Under the pieces are notes generated by a model that worked only from the letters and a program-made list of their open reading frames with translations, searched no databases and was not told the origin of the DNA. This document shows, one piece after another, positions 15,509 through 22,911 of a DNA stretch of 32,094 nucleotides. Origin of the DNA: Chloroflexota bacterium (lineage in GTDB: Bacteria; Chloroflexota; Dehalococcoidia; Dehalococcoidales; JAUVZV01); NCBI GenBank assembly GCA_030602375.1, contig JAUVZV010000006.1, forward strand, positions 1 through 32,094, in the 5' to 3' direction. The number at the start of each line of letters is the position of its first letter. Within the stretch, counting starts at the first letter, position 1. Position numbers and translations under genes: made by a program.

Positions 15509-16252
15509 ATGAGTATAGCCATCCTTTATCTGGTGGTTATTGCTGGCTCGGAGATAGTTACTAATCTGTTTAGTCTAGTAGCGGGTATTGTTTGCCATAT
15601 CATTGTCCTGACCGGGCTCATGGTTCACTCATCGCTAGTGGCAAAGTCGCCCATTCGTGGCTTCCTTCTGGTGCTCTGTCTTGCTCCCCTGACCCGAATA
15701 ATGAGCCTGTCTATGCCACTGGCCCAATTTCCTGTGCTCTACTGGTATCTTATTATCTATCCTACTCTGTTCCTGGCAGCCTGGGTAGCAATGCACCACC
15801 TCAATTTTACCGCCAGGGAAGTCGGGCTCACTGTCCAGAAGCTCCCCTGGCAGTTAGTGGTGGCATTAACCGGGATTGCCTTTGGTGTAGGCGAGTACTA
15901 TCTTCTGAAACCTGAGCCATTAATTCCTGAGCTGAGCTGGGGGAATGTATTACTAGCCACCCTTGTTTTTCTGGTTGGAACAGGATTTGTTGAGGAGTTC
16001 ATGTTTCGGGGGCTAATTCAACGAGCATCAATGAAGTTTTTTGGAGGGTGGGGATTACCTTATGTCGCCTTGCTCTTCGCCGTCATGCACTTGATACACT
16101 ACTCAACTAATCCCTGGGATATCCCCTTCGTTTTTATTATCGGCTTATTCTTTGGCTGGGTGGTAAATAAAACAGGGTCACTCCTCGGAGTGACCCTGTC
16201 TCATGGCATTACTAATACTCTATTATATGTGGTAATACCCCTGCTAGCCTAA
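15509..16252 (+). CDS. CPBP-family intramembrane protease (CAAX/Abi)
   Basis: The 247-aa polytopic membrane protein has the three CPBP motifs: E162-E163-xxx-R167 (VEEFMFRG), H194 in FAVMHLIHY and H232 in TLSHGITN, the last being the usual 'HxxxN'. Such enzymes are metal-dependent intramembrane endopeptidases related to Rce1; bacterial roles include bacteriocin immunity, membrane protein processing and cell-surface biogenesis, and none can be picked here. It lies 2 bases after the DUF1616 fragment, so the two form a unit. Near its 3' end the coding DNA contains a perfect 12-bp hairpin (16172-16199). It converges with, and overlaps by 9 bases, the small membrane gene on the other strand. Confidence 0.87.
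   Translation: MSIAILYLVVIAGSEIVTNLFSLVAGIVCHIIVLTGLMVHSSLVAKSPIRGFLLVLCLAPLTRIMSLSMPLAQFPVLYWYLIIYPTLFLAAWVAMHHLNFTAREVGLTVQKLPWQLVVALTGIAFGVGEYYLLKPEPLIPELSWGNVLLATLVFLVGTGFVEEFMFRGLIQRASMKFFGGWGLPYVALLFAVMHLIHYSTNPWDIPFVFIIGLFFGWVVNKTGSLLGVTLSHGITNTLLYVVIPLLA
16172..16199. repeat. Perfect 12-bp inverted repeat inside the CPBP gene
   Basis: ACAGGGTCACTC (16172-16183) and GAGTGACCCTGT (16188-16199) are exact reverse complements with a 4-nt loop CTCG. The hairpin spans codons 222-231 of the CPBP gene, next to the motif-3 His. No T tract follows, so it is not a classical terminator. Confidence 0.8.
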
Positions 16253-16492
16253 TATCTCCACCGCCTTAATGCCTACTATCATGGCAAAGGCGATGAGGAG
16301 GGGGACTATACTTACATCAAGAGACCTGGCTAAAAATCGGGGCGAATTACTACTACTGGCGGTAGCCAACTGCCTGGCAAAAAGGAAGACAATCAAAGCA
16401 ATTACTGCCACCAAACCCAACCCCACACCAAAGACCATCATGCTGGTTGTGGTTATTGAGGTTATAGTACTGGTTATAACTGTAGTAATCAT
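16244..16492 (-). CDS. Small Thr/Ser-rich two-helix membrane protein
   Basis: The 82-aa protein begins with a Thr/Ser/Ile-rich stretch (about 1-17, TTVITSTITSITTTS), then helix 1 (about 18-40, FGVGLGLVAVIALIVFLFA), a polar loop with NSPRFLARSLD and helix 2 (about 60-80). No domain of known function is recognised. It is judged real because ATG 16492 has AAGGAG about 9 bases ahead and two near-consensus promoters lie upstream, one of them perfect. Its 3' end overlaps the convergent CPBP gene by 9 bases. A role as a membrane accessory or regulator is only a guess. Confidence 0.68.
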   Translation of the reverse strand: MITTVITSTITSITTTSMMVFGVGLGLVAVIALIVFLFARQLATASSSNSPRFLARSLDVSIVPLLIAFAMIVGIKAVEILG

Positions 16493-16535
16493 TTCTTTTT
16501 ACTCCTTAACAAAATTCACCTTGGCAGTTTTGCCA

Positions 16536-16564
16536 ATTGTCCACTAGAAAATGCGTTTTGTCAA
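16536..16564 (-). promoter_or_regulatory. Second (proximal) candidate promoter of the small membrane gene
   Basis: On the minus strand, TTGACA (16559-16564) and GACAAT (16536-16541) are spaced by 17 bases. It lies in a repeated segment copied from, or copied into, the distal promoter. The -10 is weaker than that of the distal copy. Confidence 0.45.
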
Positions 16565-16593
16565 TTATATACTAGGAAATGCGTTTTGTCAAT
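16543..16593. repeat. Tandem direct repeat, period 28, carrying the promoters
   Basis: Bases 16543-16565 and 16571-16593 are 23-base copies (actag-aaatgcgttttgtcaat type) with one mismatch. Each copy includes a TTGACA on the minus strand, so the repeat duplicates a -35 box and the sequence downstream of it, possibly including an operator. Confidence 0.8.
16564..16592 (-). promoter_or_regulatory. Perfect-consensus promoter of the small membrane gene
   Basis: On the minus strand, TTGACA (16587-16592), 17 bases, TATAAT (16564-16569): a perfect sigma70-type consensus. It predicts strong expression of the 82-aa membrane protein downstream. It shares its last base with the -35 of the proximal copy. 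Confidence 0.8.
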
Positions 16594-16672
16594 AGGGTTA
16601 TTGGGTTAATTTCACAAAAAATCACAAAAAAATTTCACAATAAATTAAGATAACAGGCGGAAAATGCTGTTA

Positions 16673-16882
16673 TTAAGAGCCGAGAATGTATTTTATAATT
16701 TGCTCCCGTTTTAAAACTGTTACTGGTAACCCCGAATTTGAATTTCTTATTTCCGGTTCGGTGTACTTATCATAGACGGCACCACATTGGATACAAGAGA
16801 TGTAGACCCCGTACTGGTCACAATCCAAATAGAGATTCCCTCCACAACGCTGGCACCTTTGGCTCCTTATGGTATGGAACAT
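16673..16882 (-). CDS. Small zinc-ribbon protein
   Basis: The 69-aa protein starts MFHTIRSQRC and has two Cys pairs (CQRCGG and CIQCG) about 20 residues apart, with a tyrosine- and acid-rich strand between, i.e. a rubredoxin-like zinc ribbon. The frame extends upstream to 16948, but ATG 16882 is chosen because AAGGAG lies five bases ahead. Small proteins of this type are common in Dehalococcoidia and bind Zn; DNA or protein binding is possible, but no function is known. It stands alone, with a short direct repeat upstream. Confidence 0.75.
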   Translation of the reverse strand: MFHTIRSQRCQRCGGNLYLDCDQYGVYISCIQCGAVYDKYTEPEIRNSNSGLPVTVLKREQIIKYILGS

Positions 16883-16940
16883 GTTATCTCCTTCACTGTG
16901 CAAGTAACGACTGTGATGATTGTTAAATATGACATATAAA

Positions 16941-16973
16941 CAAGGCATAAATAACTAGGGCAAGGCATAAATA
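16941..16973. repeat. Short direct repeat upstream of the zinc-ribbon gene
   Basis: CAAGGCATAAATA occurs exactly at 16941-16953 and 16961-16973, a 20-base period or about two helical turns. It is in the upstream region of the minus-strand zinc-ribbon gene, where paired sites for a regulator would be expected. No regulator is identified. Confidence 0.55.
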
Positions 16974-17186
16974 TTTGATAAACGTTTTGGGGGGTAGCCA
17001 AGGGGGTTACCTATGAAGAGAGGCAAAAGATCCTGCGCAATACCGGACTGTGTTGCTAAAAGTGCCGCTCTGGGGTAGGCTCCTCCGCCTATTGTATTGA
17101 CTTCAAAGACCAAGGGCAATATAATTTGTCTAAAATAATTAAATATAAAGTCGATAAAAGTCGGTTGAAAGGAGGGCAATTGAAAG

Positions 17187-17756
17187 GTGTGGCGAATTAT
17201 ATGGACGGGTGTTGCAGTTCTTCTGGTAGCTGGTGTAGCTATTGTTGGGGCATGTGGCCGCGGCGAAGGTCCGGCTGTTCCACCACGCCCTACTTATGAG
17301 GCACCGCCTGTTGAGGAGATGCTGGCGCTAGGGGAAGTAGCCGCGGTTGGTGGAATAGAGTTTACCGTTGTCGAATATATCACCTTGACGGAGATAAAAG
17401 GTCAGACACCCCTAGAAACAGGTTTCCAGTATTTACTGGTGCGCTATGAAGTAGAGAATACAACTGGAGCCGTATTAGCTCCGCCCTATATTGACGAGAA
17501 TCTCTTGATTATCCACCCAGGAGGGGCGTCAGGAATACCCTCGCTTATATTCACACCTCTCGTGCCGTTACCTGACGGAAGCAGTGCTAACCACTACACT
17601 TACCGCAGTCATTTTAGCGGTGAGCTTGATGGTGGTGCATCACATAACGGCTGGGAGTGTTATCTTGTTCCCTTAGGGTTTGCTATCGCAGATACCTATG
17701 TACGGTGGACCCTTGGCAGTGGTGAGCAGGTATTCTGGAGCCTGGGTAAGAGTTGA
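17187..17756 (+). CDS. Predicted lipoprotein, DUF4352-like
   Basis: The 189-aa protein has a signal peptide (RIIW, then VAVLLVAGVAIV) ending in the lipobox VGAC with C23, so it should be lipid-anchored outside the cytoplasmic membrane. A Pro-rich spacer (about 28-42) leads to one beta-sandwich domain (GGIEFTVVEYITLTEI ... YLLVRYEVENTTGAV) of the DUF4352/telokin-like type, which is usually a binding or stress-related module. No enzyme motif was seen. The GTG start at 17187 has AAAGGAGG about 10 bases ahead. It is monocistronic and is followed by tRNA-Leu. The ligand is unknown. Confidence 0.75.
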   Translation: MWRIIWTGVAVLLVAGVAIVGACGRGEGPAVPPRPTYEAPPVEEMLALGEVAAVGGIEFTVVEYITLTEIKGQTPLETGFQYLLVRYEVENTTGAVLAPPYIDENLLIIHPGGASGIPSLIFTPLVPLPDGSSANHYTYRSHFSGELDGGASHNGWECYLVPLGFAIADTYVRWTLGSGEQVFWSLGKS

Positions 17757-17832
17757 GCTTAGTCTAGCTTTGTAGGTTGTGGCAGTTTAAAGACTAAAGG
17801 GGGGTTTTGCCTTAACCTACCCTCATTGTGTA

Positions 17833-17914
17833 GGGGAAGTGTCGGAACTGGCAGACGAGCATGATTTAGGATCATGTGCCGCAAGGCGTCGGGGTTCGAG
17901 TCCCCGCTTCCCCA
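17833..17914 (+). tRNA. tRNA-Leu (anticodon UAG)
   Basis: It folds as a class II tRNA: 7-bp acceptor GGGGAAG/CTTCCCC, anticodon arm CATGA-TTTAGGA-TCATG with anticodon TAG at 17867-17869, a long variable arm (TGCC-GCAA-GGCG), and a T arm CGGGG-TTCGAGT-CCCCG. The discriminator is A (17914). The CCA end is not encoded. It reads CUA and probably other CUN leucine codons. Confidence 0.95.
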
Positions 17915-17963
17915 GAGATAGCAGCTTTTGTTTAACCCTTAGCCTGCCCCAGATGTTAGATTC

Positions 17964-19073
17964 TCAGACATTAAAAAGAAAGGTGATTACATCCCCGTCT
18001 TGGACGGTATAGTTCTTGCCCTCATGTCGAAGAAGACCCTTCTTACGTGCCTCAGCTAGACTGCCACACTTGGCCAGGTCATCATAACTTACCACCTCAG
18101 CCCGAATAAAGCCCCTTTCCATATCAGAGTGGATTTTACCGGCCGCTTTTGGTGCGCTAGTGCCATTTTGAATTGGCCAAGCCCTAACCTCACCTGAAGC
18201 GATAGTGAAGAACGAGATTAGCCCCAATAACTTATATGACTCCCTGATGACACGGTCAAGCCCGGACTCTTTAAGCCCAAACTCAGCGCGAAATCCCCCT
18301 GCAGCCTCCTCATCCAGCTGGGCTAGCTCCATTTCCAGCTTGCCGCAGAGGGCAATAATTCGGCGGTTGCCTGTTGAGTAATAAGAGCCTAGTTCGGCTT
18401 CTAAGGTTTCAGCCTGAGGTAACTGGTCTTCACCAATGTTAACCACCACTAGTATTGGCTTGGCGGTCAGAAACTGGTAGTTAAGAATAATTCTGATTTC
18501 ATCAGGGGTTAGGCTTAGCTCGCTAAGGGGTATATCCTTTTCTAAGTTAGTTTTAATTTTGGTCAAAATGTCTTTCTCTCTTAGGACAGCTTGGCGCTCA
18601 GGCTGTTTAGCTTCTTTTAAGGCTACCTCAATTCTTTCCAGCCTTCTCTCAAGCAGGGTTAAGTCAGAAAAGGTAAGTTCAAAATCTATGGTGGCAATGT
18701 CACGCTTTAGATTCACGCTGCCTTCAATATGGGGAATACTCTCATCGGCAAAGGCTCGAACAACATTAATCAGGGCATCCACATTCGTTAACTGGGCTAG
18801 CGTTTGACCGCTTACACCTTTATCTTCCTCTGCCAAGCCCTTAACTGAAGCACCGATGTCAATGTATCTTGCCTCAGCGGGGACAACTCGCTTTGGGTTG
18901 AGCATATCGGCTAGGACTTTGAGTCGAGGTTCTGGAATCTTGGCTATCCCAATATGGGGGGCTGTGCTTTCCTGAGTGTAAATTCCAGTATCAGCCTTAC
19001 CTTTGGTTAAAGCATTAAAAATGGTCGTCCTGCCGCTTTTGGCTAGCCCGATGATGCCAATATCAATACTCAT
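17964..19073 (-). CDS. ychF: YchF/OLA1-like GTPase with altered nucleotide-binding motifs
   Basis: The 369-aa protein matches YchF over its whole length: N-terminal P-loop region, a helical insertion, VVVNIGE (the NxxE motif giving ATP preference) near 240, and a C-terminal TGS domain (GEVRAWPIQNGTSAP...GDVITFLFNV). The family binds ATP/GTP and the ribosome and modulates stress and translation. Two core motifs are off consensus. The P-loop reads GLAKSGRTT with R15 where the catalytic Lys should be (codon AGG), and switch II reads D72-I-G-A75 instead of DxxG. Nucleotide hydrolysis may be lost or changed. It is followed on the same strand, upstream, by the HEAT-like gene (36-base gap). Confidence 0.85.
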   Translation of the reverse strand: MSIDIGIIGLAKSGRTTIFNALTKGKADTGIYTQESTAPHIGIAKIPEPRLKVLADMLNPKRVVPAEARYIDIGASVKGLAEEDKGVSGQTLAQLTNVDALINVVRAFADESIPHIEGSVNLKRDIATIDFELTFSDLTLLERRLERIEVALKEAKQPERQAVLREKDILTKIKTNLEKDIPLSELSLTPDEIRIILNYQFLTAKPILVVVNIGEDQLPQAETLEAELGSYYSTGNRRIIALCGKLEMELAQLDEEAAGGFRAEFGLKESGLDRVIRESYKLLGLISFFTIASGEVRAWPIQNGTSAPKAAGKIHSDMERGFIRAEVVSYDDLAKCGSLAEARKKGLLRHEGKNYTVQDGDVITFLFNV

Positions 19074-19109
19074 TGGCTTAGACCGTTATTTTTTCCTTGA
19101 GCCGGGCAA

Positions 19110-19331
19110 TTAAAGGCTTTGTTTTATTACCTGTCTAGCCTGTTTCAGGGCGAGGTCTCTTTCCTTTAGAACTAAGGCTTCGTTGGCAGCTAGCTCAAGT
19201 AAAGCCAGGAGTGCTTCCCTGGTGCCAATACGAGCAAGCTGTTCTATAGCTTTAGTTCTTAATATAGGGGTAAGGTCCATGTCAGTGGCGATTGAGGCCA
19301 ATTTCTTTAGCTCAGGAGCATATTCTGCCAT
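19110..19331 (-). CDS. Small HEAT-repeat-like helical protein
   Basis: The 73-aa protein is almost entirely helical, with ARIGTREALLALLELAANE typical of HEAT/PBS-lyase-like repeat pairs. It would serve as a protein-protein adaptor. It is judged real because ATG 19331 has GAGGAG seven bases ahead, a 17-spaced promoter lies upstream, and it is the first gene of a unit with the YchF-like gene. The partner may be the YchF-like protein; this is inference. Confidence 0.65.
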   Translation of the reverse strand: MAEYAPELKKLASIATDMDLTPILRTKAIEQLARIGTREALLALLELAANEALVLKERDLALKQARQVIKQSL

Positions 19332-19389
19332 CTTAATTCTCCTCTTTGCCCTGGCAATATCAGCCAGAGATGTATCTAAGGTTGAGCTT

Positions 19390-19418
19390 ATTTTAACCCC
19401 TGCGTCTTAATTCTTCAA
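19390..19418 (-). promoter_or_regulatory. Candidate promoter of the HEAT-like/YchF unit
   Basis: On the minus strand, TTGAAG (19413-19418) and TAAAAT (19390-19395) are spaced by 17 bases, about 58 nt before ATG 19331. Confidence 0.5.
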
Positions 19419-19475
19419 TAGGTTTGTGATTAATAAAGTGCTAAAATAAGGAAAACACTAGGTAAGAGGCTGGTC

Positions 19476-20468
19476 TTGATATATATACTCTGGGGACAGG
19501 ATGATTTTTCCCTCAACCAATCATTTGCCGAGATTAAAAGCAGTATTAGTGACGAACTACTGGAGAGCAATACCACTATACTTGATGGCGAGCATTTGAC
19601 TTTAGACAAGCTCAGTACTGTTTGTAATGCTGCCCCCTTTCTATCTGAGAGGCGATTGGTGGTGGTTAGAGGGCTCTTAGGGCGTTTTGAACCCGCCACT
19701 AAATCTGGCCGGGGAAGGAAGGCTGTCTTGAAGGTTGCCCCATTGGAGGGGTATAAGTTATGGGTTGATTATATGACTGCGATACCTGATAGTAGCATAC
19801 TGGTATTAATCGATAGCGCACTAACAGGTAATAACCCTCTACTGAAGGAACTTTCTAAGATAGCAGAAGTGAAGTTCTTCCCCTTACTTAAGGGTGCCCA
19901 GTTGCTTGAATGGATTAAGAGGCGGGTGGCAAGAGAAAATGGCAGCATCTCTTTCCCGGCAGTTGCCTTACTGGCTAAGCTTGTGGGCAGCAATCTGTGG
20001 GTTATGGCGAGTGAAATTGATAAGCTGGTTCAATATGCTTCTGGCCGCCGCATTGAGGAGGCGGATGTCAATAAACTGGTAAGCTACGCCCAACAACCCA
20101 ATGTCTTTGCTATGGTTGATGCCATCCTCGGCTCTAAGGTTGGGATAGCCGAAAGGCTGCTTCAAGAACTACTACAGGCCGGAGCTGCCCCAGCCTATCT
20201 TCTGGTCATGCTATCGCGCCAGGTGCAGCGGGTTCTTCGAACCAAGGCACTAAAAGGCCAGAGGGTGCCCAGGACCCAGATTCAGAATAAGTTGGGTTTG
20301 ACTCAAGATTTTGTCTTAAATAAGACCTTAGAGCAAGCCGATCGGTATACCTTGGAGCGACTGAAGCGGGTCTACCGCAAGCTTCTGGAGGCTGACCTTT
20401 CGATTAAGACCGGAAGGTACAGTGGTGAGCTTGCCCTTAATATTCTAGTCGCTGAGTTGTGCCAGTAA
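19476..20468 (+). CDS. holA: DNA polymerase III delta subunit
   Basis: The 330-aa protein has the HolA layout: IYILWGQDDFSLNQSF at the N-terminus (the degenerate P-loop region), the delta-typical 'YLLVMLSRQVQRVLRTKAL' helix in the C-terminal collar domain, and 'SIKTGRYSGELALNILVAELC' at the end. As part of the clamp loader it opens the sliding clamp. The start is TTG 19476 with a weak ribosome site. It stands between the HEAT-like gene (divergent) and the DUF169 gene. The length is normal. Confidence 0.9.
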   Translation: MIYILWGQDDFSLNQSFAEIKSSISDELLESNTTILDGEHLTLDKLSTVCNAAPFLSERRLVVVRGLLGRFEPATKSGRGRKAVLKVAPLEGYKLWVDYMTAIPDSSILVLIDSALTGNNPLLKELSKIAEVKFFPLLKGAQLLEWIKRRVARENGSISFPAVALLAKLVGSNLWVMASEIDKLVQYASGRRIEEADVNKLVSYAQQPNVFAMVDAILGSKVGIAERLLQELLQAGAAPAYLLVMLSRQVQRVLRTKALKGQRVPRTQIQNKLGLTQDFVLNKTLEQADRYTLERLKRVYRKLLEADLSIKTGRYSGELALNILVAELCQ

Positions 20469-20551
20469 GTTATGGTAAAATATTAAGTAGCCCAAAACTA
20501 TTGCCGTAGCTTTCGGCTGTTAAATAGAGATTAAAATGAGGTAACTTGGTG

Positions 20552-21355
20552 ATGGAACTTTCTCTGTTGCGTCAATATGGAGAGGAATTTGAGTGGCGGC
20601 TGAGACTAAAGACTTTTCCCTTGGCGGTGAAGTTACTGGAAAAAGAGACGGACATACCTGAGGGGGCAATGAGACCGGTTAGAGATTTAGGCTACCATTT
20701 GAGCCTTTGCCAGGGTTTTGCCGCCTCACGCCGGGATGGAACACTGCTTGCCATGCTGAAAGAGGATATGTGGTGTGTTGAGCCGGTTATAGGTTACGGA
20801 CTTGCCGAAGCCCCACAGTACTTTCTGCAAGGGCGGAACCGTTTCCCCGAAGATGTTGAGACCTTACAAGCGGGCAAAAATTACGCCAGCGATTTTCCTC
20901 GTTTGGAGGCTGGTAAGTGCTTAGGCGTAATGTCAGTTCCCTTGAGGAAAACCGATTTTGAGCCCGATGTGGTCATCTTTTACTCTGATTCAGCTCAATT
21001 GAGTCTGCTGCTTTTAGCCAGAGAGTACAAGGATGGGCATGACCTTAAATGTAGCCTTTCAAGCCACGCTGCTTGTGTTTATTCGGTGGTTCCGGTAATA
21101 CAGACTGGGGAGTGCCGGGTTGCCATACCATGTCGTGGCGACCGCTATCAGGCGATAGCTGGAGACGACGAATTGGTTTTCACGACACCGACCTCAAAAC
21201 TAGAGGATTTGATGCTGGGGCTAAGGTATCTTGAGAACTCTGGTTCCAAATTACCCAGAAACTATAGAATGAGGCGCGAGCCGGAATTGCGCCAGAGTTA
21301 TATAAAAATAGCTAGAATGGTAGGTATGCAGGTAAACGGCGGTCATTTAGATTAG
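20552..21355 (+). CDS. DUF169-family protein
   Basis: The protein, of about 267 aa, matches the DUF169 family: a start of LRQYGEEFEWRLRLKTFPLAVKLL, then LSLCQGFAASRRDG with a conserved Cys, ...AEAPQYFLQ..., PDVVIFYSDSAQ, and C-terminal YRMRREPELRQSY-like stretches. The family is widespread in anaerobes and has no settled function. Starts at TTG 20546, GTG 20549 and ATG 20552 are possible; ATG is chosen for its 9-base distance from GAGGT. It probably ends the holA unit. Confidence 0.78.
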   Translation: MELSLLRQYGEEFEWRLRLKTFPLAVKLLEKETDIPEGAMRPVRDLGYHLSLCQGFAASRRDGTLLAMLKEDMWCVEPVIGYGLAEAPQYFLQGRNRFPEDVETLQAGKNYASDFPRLEAGKCLGVMSVPLRKTDFEPDVVIFYSDSAQLSLLLLAREYKDGHDLKCSLSSHAACVYSVVPVIQTGECRVAIPCRGDRYQAIAGDDELVFTTPTSKLEDLMLGLRYLENSGSKLPRNYRMRREPELRQSYIKIARMVGMQVNGGHLD

Positions 21356-21396
21356 TATCCACTCTGTTTAAGGTTAGAGCGGAGGGGGGAGATAAA

Positions 21397-22911
21397 GTGG
21401 CGCCAAGCCTAAAAAGTAATGCTAGCCGCCTCAAGGAGTTATGTAGCCAGAGGCTCTCATCGCGGTGGCTGATTCTGGTCAGCAACCGCGGCCCAATTGA
21501 GTATCATCTTGCTGAGAGTGGGGAACTTGAGGCATGTCGTGGCAGTGGTGGCATGGTTACTGCTCTTAACAGTATTAGTGACTATCTGGAGCTTGAATGG
21601 ATTGCCAATGCCATGAGGGAGGGGGACAGGGAGGCAGTGCGGAGAGCACAGGGGAGGCGTTTTAGGGGTCCCGAAGGTCATGAAAACCTTTATCTTCAAT
21701 TTATAGTCAGCCCCCGAAGTGTGTATCATAAGTTCTATAACATCATTTGCAATCCCCTGCTCTGGTTTTTGCAGCACTACATGTGGAACTCCCCCAGAAC
21801 ACCTAATATCGATCGTATCACTTATGATGCCTGGGAGAACGGCTATGTCCTGGTAAATCAGGCCTTTGCCCGGGCAGTTATTACGGCGGCAAAACGGGAT
21901 GAACCACCACCCCTAGTTATGCTAAATGACTACCACCTTTATTTAACCGCTGGTTTTATTCGAGAGGAAATGCCAGATTTACTGATTCAGCACTTTATTC
22001 ATATCCCCTGGCCGGCACCGAGCTATTGGCGGCTACTACCAAATTTTATGTGGCAGGCAATTATGCGGAGTTTGTGTGCTGCTGATATTGTTGGCCTTCA
22101 GACTTTGCGGGATGTGGGTAATTTCCTTTTCTGTTGTGAGACGCTTATTGATGGGGCTGAGGTAGACTACCATGAGCAAGTTGTTGCTCTTAGTGGGCAC
22201 ACTACCAAGGTTAAAGCCTACCCGGTATCTGTTGATGTTGCCGCTCTTAAGAAATTGGCTTCGTCAGCAGCAGTAAAGGAATATGAAGCTAAATTAAAAC
22301 CACTTTGTGGAGAGAAGACTATTATCCGTGTTGACCGGGCTGAACCGAGTAAGAATATTCTTCGTGGCTTTAGGGCCTTTGACATGTTTCTGGAGCGATA
22401 CCCTGAGTTTTTAGGCAAAGTCAAATTTATGGCTTTCATTGTCCCGACCAGAACTCACTTGAAGCAGTATCAACGCTATACTCAGGATGTGGCTCAGCAA
22501 ATAGAAGCTATAAATACTAAATACGGGACAGAAGACTGGCATCCTATTGATTATTTCTATGAAAACAATTACCCTCAGGCGATAGCCAGCATGCGCCTTT
22601 ATGATGTACTGCTGGTAAACGCGGTAATTGATGGCATGAACTTGGTAGCCAAGGAGGGACCTACGGTTAATGAGCGTGACGGCGTGCTGATACTGTCGGA
22701 AACGGTGGGTGCCTGTGAGCAGTTGGGGGAAAATGCCTTGACGGTGGCGCCGGCTGACCTTGAGGGGACAACTCGAGCACTGCATACTGCCCTAACCATG
22801 CCGGCTGAAGAACGAAAGAGGCGGGCCCGGGCGCTAAAGGAGTCTATTGAAAAAGAGGATATTACGGCTTGGCTACTGCATTTACTCGAGGATATTGCTA
22901 GCTTGATTTAA
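21397..22911 (+). CDS. otsA: Trehalose-6-phosphate synthase-like glycosyltransferase (GT20)
   Basis: The 504-aa GT20 protein carries SNRGPIEY at the N-terminus, SGGMVTAL (the donor-site Gly loop), LNDYHLYL (the acceptor-site Asp-Tyr-His), HIPWP, RVDRAEPSKNILRGF (Arg and Lys of the donor site) and DGMNLVAKE (the donor-ribose Glu loop). It should join glucose from a nucleotide sugar to glucose 6-phosphate. A related acceptor (for example a glucosyl-glycerol type) is possible, as this is a divergent branch (the usual 'DYTKG' block reads 'DRAEPSK'). The GTG start has GGAGGGGG upstream. Its TAA interleaves with the stop of the phosphatase gene on the other strand. Confidence 0.85.
   Translation: MAPSLKSNASRLKELCSQRLSSRWLILVSNRGPIEYHLAESGELEACRGSGGMVTALNSISDYLELEWIANAMREGDREAVRRAQGRRFRGPEGHENLYLQFIVSPRSVYHKFYNIICNPLLWFLQHYMWNSPRTPNIDRITYDAWENGYVLVNQAFARAVITAAKRDEPPPLVMLNDYHLYLTAGFIREEMPDLLIQHFIHIPWPAPSYWRLLPNFMWQAIMRSLCAADIVGLQTLRDVGNFLFCCETLIDGAEVDYHEQVVALSGHTTKVKAYPVSVDVAALKKLASSAAVKEYEAKLKPLCGEKTIIRVDRAEPSKNILRGFRAFDMFLERYPEFLGKVKFMAFIVPTRTHLKQYQRYTQDVAQQIEAINTKYGTEDWHPIDYFYENNYPQAIASMRLYDVLLVNAVIDGMNLVAKEGPTVNERDGVLILSETVGACEQLGENALTVAPADLEGTTRALHTALTMPAEERKRRARALKESIEKEDITAWLLHLLEDIASLI

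Noticed and set aside
16955-17179. Minus-strand frame encoding a Gly/Ala-rich peptide (EVNTIGGGAYPRAALLATQSG)
   Set aside because: It vaguely resembles the end of an ATP-grasp enzyme, but it has no ribosome site or full domain and overlaps the leader of the lipoprotein gene. It could be a remnant, but the support is too thin.
17772-17820. Imperfect hairpin between the lipoprotein gene and tRNA-Leu
   Set aside because: The stem is interrupted and the loop is about 25 nt, with only a short T run inside the loop, so it is not a credible terminator.
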